From FEN-1191 sp964528845 (GTDB lineage Bacteria > Pseudomonadota > Gammaproteobacteria > Steroidobacterales > Steroidobacteraceae), in contig CAZGVE010000011.1 of the NCBI GenBank assembly GCA_964528845.1, positions 23,964 to 87,963 on the forward strand: DNA of 64,000 bases. The letters run 5' to 3'. Shown here piece by piece: positions 41,711 to 50,452 of this stretch. The translations under genes were made by a program, and so were the position numbers. Numbering within the stretch: the stretch's first letter is position 1; the number at the start of each line of letters is the position of its first letter. Below the pieces are notes generated by a model. It searched no databases and was not told the DNA's origin. It worked only from the letters and a program-made list of their open reading frames with translations.

Positions 41711-42490
41711 ATGGTGGTCGGTTTGCTCAGCGTCGCTGCCCTATCGGATCGCGCTCTAGCCGGCCCACCGTTTCAAACCGATGATCCTGAACCGGTAGAG
41801 CGGGGCCATTACGAGTTCTATGTCTTTTCCGGCAGCGAAGGCACTGCGCTAGAGACTGATGTGATCGGCCCGGCGTTCGAGTTCAACTGGGGCGCGTTGC
41901 CCAACACGCAGCTGCATGCGATTGTGAGCCTTGGCGGCGCAGGATCGAGCGCCTACGGGCTGCTCGATACCGAACTTGGCGTGAAGTACCGCTTTATTGC
42001 GCAGACCGCGGATCGGCCTGAGGCAGGGATTTTTCCGATGCTGGAACTGCCCACGGGCAGCTACGCCAGAGGCCTGGGAGTCGGGAAGGTCTCGTACAAG
42101 CTGCCAATCTGGGTCCAGAAGGACTTCGGTCCATGGACCACCTATGGCGGCGGCGGCGTTCAAATCACGCATCAATACGGGTTTCAGAACTTTCCGTACG
42201 CCGGCTGGCTGCTGCAGCGGGACGTCGGGGAGCGGTGGACGCTGGGCGGGGAGCTCTGGTACCACGGTCCGGAGGGTTTCGCGACACCGGAGACGCGATC
42301 CGCCGCCATGCTCGATCTCGGCGGTTACTACTACTTCCACAAGCCGGAGTTTCAGCTCCTGTTCTCTGTTGGACACACCGTGGCCGGCCAGCCCGAGACC
42401 TATGCGTATCTCGGCCTGTTTTGGACCTGGGGCAAGAGCAACGCCGAAGCGACAGCGGCGGCCCAGTCAGGCTGGTCGATGATGCGTTGA
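41711..42490 (+). CDS. Putative outer-membrane beta-barrel / phenol-degradation meta-pathway-like protein
   Basis: About 259 residues after the tRNA. The mature part begins AGPPFQTDDPEPVERGHYEFYVF, typical of the 'transporter / MetA-pathway of phenol degradation' family of outer-membrane proteins, and continues with alternating strands (YGLLDTELGVKYRF, YGGGGVQITHQYGFQNFP, LGGYYYFHKPEFQLLFSVG). The best start is the ATG at 41711, giving a signal-like MVVGLLSVAALSDRALA with no basic residues at its front. The longer frame from 41624 reads through the tRNA and gives the false SVVEQRFCKPLVGGSNPSAG peptide. Confidence 0.75.
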   Translation: MVVGLLSVAALSDRALAGPPFQTDDPEPVERGHYEFYVFSGSEGTALETDVIGPAFEFNWGALPNTQLHAIVSLGGAGSSAYGLLDTELGVKYRFIAQTADRPEAGIFPMLELPTGSYARGLGVGKVSYKLPIWVQKDFGPWTTYGGGGVQITHQYGFQNFPYAGWLLQRDVGERWTLGGELWYHGPEGFATPETRSAAMLDLGGYYYFHKPEFQLLFSVGHTVAGQPETYAYLGLFWTWGKSNAEATAAAQSGWSMMR

Positions 42491-42593
42491 GCGCCCGCAC
42501 TCAAAGGTTGACTTCGGTGCCCGCCGACCGGGGAATCGCAATCGAACGGGAACAATGCGCTAGAATTCTGGTGGGCCTCGAGGGGAGTGTGCA

Positions 42594-43787
42594 ATGACCA
42601 CCAGACGCCAGTTCGTCGGCGCTGCGGCGGCAGCCGTGGCCGCGGCGCTGGGCGCGGCACCGGCCGCGTTTGCGGCCACCTATGACCTGATCATCAGGGG
42701 CGGGCGTGTCATCGATCCTTCGATCGGACTGGATGCGACGCGCGATGTGGCGGTCGCGGCCGGCCGTATCGTGGCGGTCGAGGCCGCTATCGTCGGCAGT
42801 GCCGCGGAAACCATCGATGCGCGCGGCAAGATCGTGACGCCGGGTCTGATCGACATTCATACCCACGTGCTGCGCGGCGCGGGTGGGCCGGCGCTGAACC
42901 TGCAGGATGGCGTGACCGGATTCATCGATGCGGGTTCGGGGGGCGCGGACAACATCGACGCGATGGCGGCGGTAGCGCGGGCGGCGCCACAGCTCGGCCG
43001 CGCACTGCTGAACATCGCGCGCACCGGCGTCACGGATGCCGGCGAGCTGATGGACCTCGGCGCCGCGGACGTCGGGCTTGCGCGCGGCGCCATCGCGCGC
43101 AATCGCGACATCGTCGTCGGCGTCAAGGCGCGATTGTCGAACAATGTCGCCGGAGCCAACGATCTCGAGGCGCTGCGGCGCGCGCAGGCAGCCGCCGCGC
43201 CGTTCGGGCTGCCGGTGATGATCCACGTCGGCCAGAACTATTCGCCGATGCATGCGATCCTGGCGCTGCTCAAGCGTGGGGATGTCGTCACCCACATGTA
43301 CGCGCCGCCACCGAACAGCATTCTCGATGAGCAGGGCCGCCTGTACCCGGACGTACTGGCCGCGCGTCGCCGCGGTATCGTGTTCGACTTCGGCAACGGG
43401 GCCAACGATCATTTCAACTGGGACATGCTCGAGCGGGCGACGCGCCAGGGATTCTGGCCCGATACGCTCTCGACCGACTGGAACGTGATGTCCCGCCAGA
43501 ATCCAGGCCTCGTCGATTTCCCCAACGTGATGTCGAAGTTCCTGCTGCTCGGCATGCCGCTACCGCAGGTGATCGCCTGCGCGACCGTCAATGCGGCGCG
43601 CGTGTTCGAGGCCTTCGAGGATCGCGGAACGCTCAATGTGGGCGCGCCGGCCGACATTGCGGTGCTGGAATTGCGCGACGGCACATTCGAATTCCTCGAC
43701 AACTACCAGGCCAGGCGCAGCGGCCGGCAGCGGCTGTTCCCGTTCGCAACCGTACTGAACGGCAAGCGCGTTCCGGCGCGCGCGTAG
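42594..43787 (+). CDS. Tat-exported amidohydrolase/deacetylase (dihydroorotase-like)
   Basis: A 397-residue metal-dependent hydrolase. A Tat signal (TTRRQFVGAAAAAVAAALGAAPAAFA) is followed by the amidohydrolase fold: YDLIIRGGRVIDPSIGLDATRDVAV, VTPGLIDIHTHVLRG (the HxH metal motif), GVTGFIDAGSGG, GVKARLSN (Lys position), VMIHVGQN, VTHMYAPP, TLSTDWNV with the late Asp. It matches the 'amidohydrolase/deacetylase family metallohydrolase' group; substrate unknown. Confidence 0.88.
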   Translation: MTTRRQFVGAAAAAVAAALGAAPAAFAATYDLIIRGGRVIDPSIGLDATRDVAVAAGRIVAVEAAIVGSAAETIDARGKIVTPGLIDIHTHVLRGAGGPALNLQDGVTGFIDAGSGGADNIDAMAAVARAAPQLGRALLNIARTGVTDAGELMDLGAADVGLARGAIARNRDIVVGVKARLSNNVAGANDLEALRRAQAAAAPFGLPVMIHVGQNYSPMHAILALLKRGDVVTHMYAPPPNSILDEQGRLYPDVLAARRRGIVFDFGNGANDHFNWDMLERATRQGFWPDTLSTDWNVMSRQNPGLVDFPNVMSKFLLLGMPLPQVIACATVNAARVFEAFEDRGTLNVGAPADIAVLELRDGTFEFLDNYQARRSGRQRLFPFATVLNGKRVPARA

Positions 43788-43795
43788 TGCCGGGC

Positions 43796-44194
43796 ATGCA
43801 TCACCCGATGAAGCCCGCCACGGTCCTGGTCCGCGCGTTGGCCCCGCTGCTCGCCGTGGTCGCACTATTCGCGCTACCGCTCGTTGCGCAGGCCCATGCC
43901 CGTCTGAAGCAGACCGTGCCGGCCGATGGCAGCGTCGTGCACGGCGCGCCGGAGGCTTTCAGCTTGAGCTTCTCCGAGGCCGCGCATCTGACGGCCCTGA
44001 GCGTGCAGAAGCAGGGCGATGCTGCGCCTTTGAAGATCGCTCCGCTGCCCCGGGAGGTGAGTCAGGACTTCAAGGTGCCTGCGCCGCAACTCACGCCGGG
44101 CACCTACACGCTGCGCTATCGCGTCATCGCGGCTGATGATGGCCACGTGAGTGGGGGCATGATCACGTTCACGGTCGCTGCGGCCACGCCGTAG
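43796..44194 (+). CDS. copC: CopC-type periplasmic copper-binding protein
   Basis: About 132 residues: signal peptide (MKPATVLVRALAPLLAVVALFALPLVAQA) and a CopC domain starting HARLKQTVPADGSVVHGAPEAFSLSFSEA, with an N-terminal His after cleavage as copper ligand and DDGHVSGGMITFTV at the end. Possible starts are ATG 43796 or 43808 and GTG 43787; none has a clear ribosome site. The gene follows the amidohydrolase within 8 bp and precedes copD. Confidence 0.9.
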   Translation: MHHPMKPATVLVRALAPLLAVVALFALPLVAQAHARLKQTVPADGSVVHGAPEAFSLSFSEAAHLTALSVQKQGDAAPLKIAPLPREVSQDFKVPAPQLTPGTYTLRYRVIAADDGHVSGGMITFTVAAATP

Positions 44195-44204
44195 CGGACG
44201 GGGC

Positions 44205-45026
44205 ATGACCCCGGATCTGCTGTCCGTGATCGTGCGCGCGCTGGGATTCGTCGCGCTGTACCAGGCCGTGGGCGCCGCCTTGTTCCTGTCCGTGTTCGGA
44301 AGACAGCTCGGGCGCTCTGCAGCGCCGATCCGGCGCCTCGCGCGGCTCGCCGCGCTCGCCGGCATCGTGCTGGTCCTGGCGCACCTCGCGCTCGAACCGG
44401 CGCGTCTGGCCGGAGAGTTTGCCGGCATACGGGACCCCGAACTGCAGCAGCTCGCGTGGCACTCCGGTGCGGGAGCCTCGCAGCTGCTGCAGGTGCTCGG
44501 GCTGCTCGGCATTCTCGTGTTGCCCGTCAGTGCCGCGGGCGTCATCGCCGTGGGCGGCTTCCTGCTGACCGGTCACACCAGCAGCCATCCGCTGCGCGCC
44601 GTGCTGGCCCCGCTGCTGGCGCTGCATCTGCTGATCGGCTCGTTCTGGTTTGGATCTTTGGGTGCGCTGCTGTTCGTATGCGGCCTCGAGCCGAAGCCGT
44701 TCGCCGTCGATCTGCTACAGCGCTTTTCGCGCCTGGCCGGTGCGCTGGTGCCGCTGATCCTGCTCGCCGGCCTCGCGATCGGGTGGATTCTGGCAGGGGA
44801 TCTCACCGTGCTGCGCCGGACCTATGGCGTGCTGCTGCTCGTGAAGCTCGCACTGTTCGCGCTGCTGATGCTGCTCGCCGCCGGCAACCGCTGGGCGCTC
44901 GTTCCCGCCTATGCGGCGGGCAGCCAGCTGACTGCGCTGCGGCGCGCGATCGCCGCCGAGTACGGGCTCGTCGTGCTGATCCTGGCGACGACGGCGGTAC
45001 TTACGGCGTACTTTTCGCCGCGTTAG
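44205..45026 (+). CDS. copD: CopD-family copper resistance membrane protein
   Basis: A 273-residue protein with about eight membrane helices, CopD family. It is paired with copC 10 bp upstream, the usual gene order, and probably moves copper across the inner membrane from CopC. Visible segments: LALHLLIGSFWFGSLGALLFVCGLE with the conserved HxxxGxxWxG-like region, LQRFSRLAGALVPLILLAG, VLLLVKLALFALLMLLAAGNRW. Confidence 0.88.
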   Translation: MTPDLLSVIVRALGFVALYQAVGAALFLSVFGRQLGRSAAPIRRLARLAALAGIVLVLAHLALEPARLAGEFAGIRDPELQQLAWHSGAGASQLLQVLGLLGILVLPVSAAGVIAVGGFLLTGHTSSHPLRAVLAPLLALHLLIGSFWFGSLGALLFVCGLEPKPFAVDLLQRFSRLAGALVPLILLAGLAIGWILAGDLTVLRRTYGVLLLVKLALFALLMLLAAGNRWALVPAYAAGSQLTALRRAIAAEYGLVVLILATTAVLTAYFSPR

Positions 45027-45030
45027 CCCT

Positions 45031-45627
45031 TTAGAGCGGGTTGATGCGCTTGGTCGGCGTGAAGTGCATGTAGCCGAGGTCGATGCCCTGGCGCCAGCCG
45101 ACTCCGAAGCGCACCGGGGCAAGTGAGATGCCGTCGCGCTGCATATAGTTGACGCCAAAGCCGCCGACGAAGTACAGGCTGCCATCCGCACTCGGAAAGC
45201 GCTGGAACAGCGCCTCGGCGCTGGGCAGGTTGTAGATCAGCACGAATACCTTGACGGCATCGGCCCCGAGATCGAATCCGAGCGAGGGACCCTGCCAGTA
45301 CACGGCGCGTTTCGCACCGCCCTTGAACACCAGCTCGCCGTGCCCGTAGCGCACACCGACGGCGACCGCACCTCCGGCTTCCTCGCCGCGGATATAGGCG
45401 ACCGGACGACCCTTCTCCTTGAGAACCTTGGCCAGCACGTCGGACAGGCCCTTGGCGCCGTTGCTGAAGAAATCCGATGCCGCCTTCGCGACCTCGTCAT
45501 CGCTGTACACGGCAGCGTCGGCGGAGGAGGGGGCTGCAGCGATGGTCTGCCGCCAGGGTAGTGCCGCGAACCCGAGTAGCGCCAGCAGCGCGAGGCCCTT
45601 GAATGTGCGCGTGATTCTGAGCGTCAT
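45031..45627 (-). CDS. DUF1134 (EipB-like/SYLF-like) exported protein
   Basis: A 198-residue exported protein. Signal peptide LALLALLGFAALPWRQTIAA. The DUF1134 core is clear: GRPVAYIRGEEAGGAVAVGVRYGHGELVF, AVYWQGPSLGFDLGADAVKVFVLIYNLPSAEALFQRFPSADGSLYFVGGFGVNYMQRD. Function unknown; members are envelope proteins. It converges with copD. Confidence 0.9.
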   Translation of the reverse strand: MTLRITRTFKGLALLALLGFAALPWRQTIAAAPSSADAAVYSDDEVAKAASDFFSNGAKGLSDVLAKVLKEKGRPVAYIRGEEAGGAVAVGVRYGHGELVFKGGAKRAVYWQGPSLGFDLGADAVKVFVLIYNLPSAEALFQRFPSADGSLYFVGGFGVNYMQRDGISLAPVRFGVGWRQGIDLGYMHFTPTKRINPL

Positions 45628-45673
45628 GGCGGGTTCTCCTGCTGATAGAGAGCGGACTGGTGGTGCCGCGGCA

Positions 45674-45703
45674 CCTATTGTACGCCGTGCCTATTGTACG
45701 CCG
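45674..45703. repeat. Two copies of a 14-base direct repeat
   Basis: CCTATTGTACGCCG occurs at 45674-45687 and 45690-45703, in the divergent gap between the DUF1134 gene and the TraB/GumN gene. Confidence 0.8.
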
Positions 45704-45742
45704 CGGTGGAGGAGCGGGATCGCTTAGCTTAAGGTGGCGGTC

Positions 45743-46651
45743 ATGTTACGGGTCGCGCGCATGGGTTCGCCGATGGGTTTGCGCATCGGGCTGATACTGT
45801 TCCTGATCTGGTGCGCACCGGTGCCGGCAGCGGCGCCGGCTGGCACATCGCTGCACACGTTCTGGAGCGTCAAGGGTGCGCACAACACGGTGTATCTGCT
45901 CGGCTCCGTGCACGTGCTCAAGCCCACTGACAGCGACCTGCCGGCCGAGGCGCTGCGCGCCTACGAGGGCGCTGGCGCACTGGTGATGGAGCTCGATCTC
46001 AACCACCTCGACGCATCGCAGCTTGCCGGATCCGGCCTCGAACTCGAGTCACTGCCTGACGGCGAGACGCTCGAGCACGTGCTCGGACCGCGTGGCTACG
46101 CGCGATTCCTCGAGCATGCGAAGCCGCTCGGACTCGATCCGGAACTGTTCAGTCACGACCAGCCTTGGTTCGTGGCCGTGGCGATCGAACAGCTCGAGCT
46201 CACGCGGCTGGGCTTCGATGCGGGCTCCGGCGTCGACGAGCAGTTCGCACAACGCGCGCAGGCCGATCACAAGCCGATCATCGCGCTGGAGACACTCGAC
46301 GAGCAGCTAGGGCTGTTCGCGCATCTGTCGCTGCCGCAGCAGAGCCGTTTCCTCCTGCAAACGCTCGACGATACGGACGACGCCGCCCGGCAGGTCGATA
46401 CTGTGGTGGAAGCCTGGCGGCACGGGGATACCGTCGCGCTCGGGCGCCTGCTTGGCGAGAGCTACGCGGAATTCCCGGAGCTCTACCGCCTGCTCACGAC
46501 CGACCGCAATCGCCGCTGGCTGCCGACGCTGCAGGGTCTGCTGCACGAGAACCAGGATTACCTGGTCATCGTCGGTGCACTGCACCTGGTCGGCAAGGAT
46601 GGCATCGTGGATCTGCTCCGCCAGGGCGGCTACGAGGTCGTGCAGCACTGA
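45743..46651 (+). CDS. TraB/GumN family protein
   Basis: About 302 residues with a signal peptide (RIGLILFLIWCAPVPAAAPAG). TraB/GumN fold: SLHTFWSVKGAHNTVYLLGSVHVLKPTDSDLP with the GSxH motif, ALVMELDLN (Glu), and the C-terminal LLHENQDYLVIVGALHLVGKDGIVDLL with the GxxHxxG-like motif. These proteins are related to Tiki metalloproteases; activity here untested. ATG at 45743 chosen; GTG 45734 is also possible. Confidence 0.88.
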   Translation: MLRVARMGSPMGLRIGLILFLIWCAPVPAAAPAGTSLHTFWSVKGAHNTVYLLGSVHVLKPTDSDLPAEALRAYEGAGALVMELDLNHLDASQLAGSGLELESLPDGETLEHVLGPRGYARFLEHAKPLGLDPELFSHDQPWFVAVAIEQLELTRLGFDAGSGVDEQFAQRAQADHKPIIALETLDEQLGLFAHLSLPQQSRFLLQTLDDTDDAARQVDTVVEAWRHGDTVALGRLLGESYAEFPELYRLLTTDRNRRWLPTLQGLLHENQDYLVIVGALHLVGKDGIVDLLRQGGYEVVQH

Positions 46652-46654
46652 AGC

Positions 46655-46717
46655 TGCGCGCTGGCGTCGAGCAATTGCGCGCTGCCGTCGGGTGACTACG
46701 CGCTGCCGTCGGGCCGG
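46655..46717. repeat. Three tandem copies of a 21-base repeat
   Basis: Units at 46655-46675, 46676-46696 and 46697-46717 share GCGCTGSCGTCG. The array fills the gap between the TraB/GumN stop and the SDR stop, and the third unit encodes the last residues of the SDR protein. Confidence 0.75.
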
Positions 46718-47463
46718 TCGCGATGGATCGCCAGTGGCCCGAACGACTGGTTCACGGGCATCAGCTCGAGCGTATTGATGTTCACGCGCGCCGGCTGGCT
46801 CGCCACCCAGTGCACCGCCTCGGCGACGTCTTCGGGCAGCAGCGCATCGGCGCCCTCGTAGACCCGCGCGGCCCGGCTCGCATCGCCACCGAAGCGCACG
46901 GTCGAGAACTCGGTCCCGCCGACCATGCCCGGCTCGATGCTGGTCACCCGCACCTTCGTTCCGGCCAGATCGGCGCGCAGATTCAGTGAGAACTGGTGCA
47001 CGAAGGCCTTGGTGGCGCCGTAGACGTTGCCGCCCGGGTAGGGATAGCTTCCTGCCACCGATCCCAGGTTGATGACGTGTCCGCGGCGACGCGCGACCAT
47101 GCCCGGCAACAGCGCGCGCGTCATGTACATCAGGCCCGTGATGTTGGTGTCGACCATGTCCTCCCACGCGTCGAGGTCCGCCGCCTGCGCCGGCTCGAGC
47201 CCGAGCGCGAGGCCAGCGTTGTTCACCAGCAGGTCGACCGCCGAGAGTTCAGGGGGCAGCGCGCCCAGCGCTGCGGCAATCGCATCGCGATCGCGTACGT
47301 CGAGCACCATGGTATGCACTCGGTGGCCGGCGAGGTCGCGCTCGAGCTGCGCCAGACGCTCGCGGCGCCGGCCAGCGGCGATGACCGAGTGACCCTCGAG
47401 CGCGAAGCGCCGCGCGATCGCGGCGCCGAAGCCCGATGTCGCTCCGGTCACCAGTACGATCAT
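46696..47463 (-). CDS. Short-chain dehydrogenase (YdfG-like)
   Basis: A 255-residue classical SDR. VTGATSGFGAAIARRFALEGHSVIAAGRR at the N-terminus (TGxxxGxG motif, then RR favouring NADP), NNAGLALG, catalytic Ser in LGSVAGSYP and YGATK (Tyr-x-x-x-Lys, with Gly-Ala-Thr). Similar to YdfG, an NADP-dependent 3-hydroxy acid dehydrogenase. The start at 47463 overlaps the upstream BciB-like gene by 4 bases. Confidence 0.88.
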   Translation of the reverse strand: MIVLVTGATSGFGAAIARRFALEGHSVIAAGRRRERLAQLERDLAGHRVHTMVLDVRDRDAIAAALGALPPELSAVDLLVNNAGLALGLEPAQAADLDAWEDMVDTNITGLMYMTRALLPGMVARRRGHVINLGSVAGSYPYPGGNVYGATKAFVHQFSLNLRADLAGTKVRVTSIEPGMVGGTEFSTVRFGGDASRAARVYEGADALLPEDVAEAVHWVASQPARVNINTLELMPVNQSFGPLAIHRDRPDGSA

Positions 47464-48713
47464 GCCGAGTCTCCGGTGCGCGGGTCCCGTCGCTCGCCCT
47501 CCAGGGGCGCGAGTCCATACGGTTCCACGAGCTTCCACACGTGTTCGGGAATCATGGATTTCATCCGCGCGGGCTGTTCGCGGCGCAGATGGATCACCGT
47601 CTCCACGGCCTTCATATCAACGCGTGCGCGAGCGAATTCCAGACCCCGCGGTCCGATGCGCGGCATCAGCCAGCCGACCACATGGCGCAGCCATCCGGGC
47701 ATGCGCCGCAGCGGCAGGCCACCCGCCGCCCGCTGCACGTTCGCGAGGAAACCGCGCACGTGCGCCGCGCGTCGTCCGGCACTGCCCGGACTCGATGCCC
47801 GCAGTTCGCTGCCGAGCAGCCCGATCAATTCCTCCCCGCGCTCGTTGCGCACCAGCAGCCACTGCTCGCCTTCCCCGCCCATGTAGCCGACCGTGATGTC
47901 TGCCAGTACGTTGGTGTAGTCGACGCAGGTGCGGCAGGTCAGCGGAAAGAAGTCCGCCGGCAGGCGCGAGAGCGGCAGCTGCAGGAACGGGATCGCCTTC
48001 ACGCGTCCGTCTGCGAAGCGCAGCTCGACGTGGTAGTCGGCGCGAAATTCCAGGTACGTGATGGTGTCGGGGGATTCGGAGAGCAGGCCGAGGAACTCGT
48101 GGAAACGTTCGGTAGTGGTGTTGTCCGAGCACGGGGTTCCAATCACGTACAGGCGCTCGAAGCCGAGCTCGCGCTCGAGCGCGCGCAGCGCATACACCTG
48201 GCACGGGATGCCGATGACCGCGAGGCGGCGGTAGCCGCGCGCCCGGGCAGGCTCCAGCAGCGCGAGCAGTGGTGCGTAGCCCATGCGCATGCCACGGACT
48301 TGCGCCATCGCGGAGCTCTTGGTCACGAGTACCGGCACGGGGCGCCAGCGATCCTGGGGATCGGGCGCCATCGTCAGCACCGCATCGACCGCGCCGGTCT
48401 CGAGCAGGCGCTCCGCGATGCGCGTGGCGATGCCGGTCCACTGTGCGCCCTCGAGCCGCGGCTGGAGCGAGGCGCGCAGCATGCGCCTGAAGGGCCCGAA
48501 GTGCAGCTCGTCCGGGCGGCGCTCATCCCGGGGCCGCCCATGGACGCGGGTCTCGAGCCCCGCGTAATCCGGACTGATGAACTGGCACGCTGGGGAGCAG
48601 CGCTTGGGATCGGCCGTGCGTGAGATGCCGCAATCGGTGCACAGCGCTCGCGGCGCCGGCGTCCGCAGCTCCGGCGACCACAGTTCGGCGGCAGGGTGGT
48701 GGTCGGGGCTCAT
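47460..48713 (-). CDS. bciB: BciB-type 8-vinyl reductase (F420 hydrogenase beta family)
   Basis: A 417-residue protein of the coenzyme F420 hydrogenase/dehydrogenase beta family, which includes BciB, the ferredoxin-dependent divinyl chlorophyllide 8-vinyl reductase. N-terminal cysteines at 25, 28, 39 and 43 (CTDCG, RCSPACQF) could hold one [4Fe-4S] cluster. The blocks YVIGTPCSDNTT, ITYLEFRADYHVELRF, FPLTCRTCVDYTNVLADITVGYMGG and WLLVRNERGEEL are the BciB-like signature, with two more Cys. No other 8-vinyl reductase gene is seen in the window, so this gene may supply the step. The enzyme assignment is by motif; other members of the family act on other substrates. Confidence 0.78.
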   Translation of the reverse strand: MSPDHHPAAELWSPELRTPAPRALCTDCGISRTADPKRCSPACQFISPDYAGLETRVHGRPRDERRPDELHFGPFRRMLRASLQPRLEGAQWTGIATRIAERLLETGAVDAVLTMAPDPQDRWRPVPVLVTKSSAMAQVRGMRMGYAPLLALLEPARARGYRRLAVIGIPCQVYALRALERELGFERLYVIGTPCSDNTTTERFHEFLGLLSESPDTITYLEFRADYHVELRFADGRVKAIPFLQLPLSRLPADFFPLTCRTCVDYTNVLADITVGYMGGEGEQWLLVRNERGEELIGLLGSELRASSPGSAGRRAAHVRGFLANVQRAAGGLPLRRMPGWLRHVVGWLMPRIGPRGLEFARARVDMKAVETVIHLRREQPARMKSMIPEHVWKLVEPYGLAPLEGERRDPRTGDSA

Positions 48714-48721
48714 CGCAGCGC

Positions 48722-48727
48722 ATCATA
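48722..48727 (-). promoter_or_regulatory. Candidate -10 of bciB
   Basis: TATGAT on the minus strand ends 8 bases before the bciB ATG, so the transcript would have almost no leader. No good -35 is seen 17 bases further up. Confidence 0.3.
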
Positions 48728-48824
48728 GGCCAAGCGTCGAGCGGCTGCCCGGGCGGCCACGCGGGCGGGTCGACGACCGCGCCCTGCTAGCATAGCCGCG
48801 GTACAGCAGGCGGAGACTGCAAGG

Positions 48825-49703
48825 ATGCATTGGCGCGTATGGACGGCGTTCGCGGCACTGGGCGTGATCTGGGGCCTGCCGTACTTCTTCATCAAGCTTG
48901 CCGTGCAGGAAGTCTCCCCGTTCGTGGTGGCCTGGGGGCGCATCACGCTCGCAGCACTGGTATTGCTGCCGGTGGCCTGGCGGCGTGGCGGACTTCCGGC
49001 CATGCGCGGGCGCATGGCAGTCATCGTGGCGCTGGCGCTTACGGAATTCGCGATTCCTTATCCTGCGATCTCGCTCGGCGAGCGCTGGGTCAGCTCCTCC
49101 ATCACCGGCATCCTGATCGCGACCACGCCGCTGACCATTGCGGTACTCGCGCGCTTCTTTGGCGTGCACGAGAAGCTGGGCGGCTGGCGGCTGTTCGGCC
49201 TGGCGCTGGGACTTACGGGGGTCGCGGGCCTGCTGGGCTTAGGGGGCGTGACCGGCGCATGGGGCTGGGCAGGGGTCGGCTGCATGCTGATCGCAACCGC
49301 CGGCTACGCGTGCGGAGGATTGATCATCCAGCGGCATTTCCGCGGTGTCGAGCCCACGGCCCCGATCGCGCTGAGTCTCGCGCTTGCCGCGCTGCTACTG
49401 ATGCCGCCGGCAATGTTCAGCCTGCCGTCGCACCGGCCCTCGATGCTGGCGCTGTGTTCGATCGTCGTACTGGGTCTGCTGTGCACCGCGGTGGCGATGC
49501 TGCTGATGTTCTATCTCGTGAGCCATGCCGGAGCGGCGCGCGCCTCGGTGATCACCTACATCAACCCGGCCGTGGCGAGCCTGCTCGGAGTGCTGATCCT
49601 GCACGAGCACTTAGGGGTAGGCGGCACGCTGGCGTTCGTGCTGATTCTGCTCGGTTCCTGGATCGCGACGCGCCGCGACGCACCAGAGCGCGCCGCCGCG
49701 TAG
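48825..49703 (+). CDS. EamA/DMT-superfamily transporter
   Basis: A 292-residue protein with ten hydrophobic helices in two EamA repeats (about 5-140 and 150-285). Marks: GVIWGLPYFFIKLAVQEVSPFVVAWGRI and the second-repeat end ASVITYINPAVASLLGVLILHE. Substrate unknown (amino acid or metabolite export is typical). Divergent from bciB across 111 bp; TAGCAT may be its -10. Confidence 0.9.
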   Translation: MHWRVWTAFAALGVIWGLPYFFIKLAVQEVSPFVVAWGRITLAALVLLPVAWRRGGLPAMRGRMAVIVALALTEFAIPYPAISLGERWVSSSITGILIATTPLTIAVLARFFGVHEKLGGWRLFGLALGLTGVAGLLGLGGVTGAWGWAGVGCMLIATAGYACGGLIIQRHFRGVEPTAPIALSLALAALLLMPPAMFSLPSHRPSMLALCSIVVLGLLCTAVAMLLMFYLVSHAGAARASVITYINPAVASLLGVLILHEHLGVGGTLAFVLILLGSWIATRRDAPERAAA

Positions 49704-49747
49704 CGACCCTCAAGGGGACCGCTGCGCGGCGAGGCATGGAGGTCCGT

Positions 49748-50341
49748 TCAGTTGGACGCCACCGCCTTGTTGCCGAAGGGCACGTACGAGAACTTCTGAC
49801 CCGCGACGGTCGCGTTGTACATCAGACCGCCCTTGGCGATCGTGAATACCGCCATGCCGTGCTGGTACTGGCCCTGTGTCGCCGCGACGTCCTTGGTCGC
49901 GCTGGCACCGGAGGTCTCGCCCGCCGTGCCGACGCTGGCCGAGGCCGACGCCGTGATCACGATGGCACCCACGTCACCACTGAAACTGAAATTGCCTGAC
50001 GTGAAATCATCGAGCGCTTCCTTGTCCTTGAAGAAGATGATCTCGCTGTAGGCCTGTCCGCCAGCCTGCGCACCGATGCTCACCTGATTCATGGTCACGT
50101 GGCCGATGCGGGAATCATGCCGGTATACGGTGCCGTTGCCGTGTGCTGCACCGACTACCAGTCCACCCTTGCCGATGGTGGGGAACACCGCGTAGCCGTA
50201 GGCGTCATCGAAGTACGCGCTGCTCTGGTTGGCGTGCTCGAACAGTTCCAGCGTCTTGCCATTCGGGTGCGCAGCCTGCGCTACCGCGAATGGGACCGCG
50301 AGCGTCGCGGCCAATGCCCATACAGGGCGAAAAGTCTTCAT
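49748..50341 (-). CDS. SYLF/YSC84-domain exported lipid-binding protein
   Basis: A 197-residue protein with a signal peptide (MKTFRPVWALAATLAVPFAVAQA) and a SYLF domain: YGYAVFPTIGKGGLVVGAAHGNG, VSIGAQAGGQAYSEIIFFKDKEALDDFTSGNF and GLMYNATVAGQKFSYVPF. SYLF domains bind phosphoinositides or other lipids; bacterial members are periplasmic. GGAGAC precedes the ATG. Confidence 0.9.
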   Translation of the reverse strand: MKTFRPVWALAATLAVPFAVAQAAHPNGKTLELFEHANQSSAYFDDAYGYAVFPTIGKGGLVVGAAHGNGTVYRHDSRIGHVTMNQVSIGAQAGGQAYSEIIFFKDKEALDDFTSGNFSFSGDVGAIVITASASASVGTAGETSGASATKDVAATQGQYQHGMAVFTIAKGGLMYNATVAGQKFSYVPFGNKAVASN

Positions 50342-50452
50342 GGTCGTCTCCTTGGGGAATGTCTTCGTGGACCAATGCGGTCCCAGGACGCGATCGTGCG
50401 CGCCGCAATGGCGGCGGTCTGTTCGAGAGCGAACAGAGCAGGTCGCGCGCAG

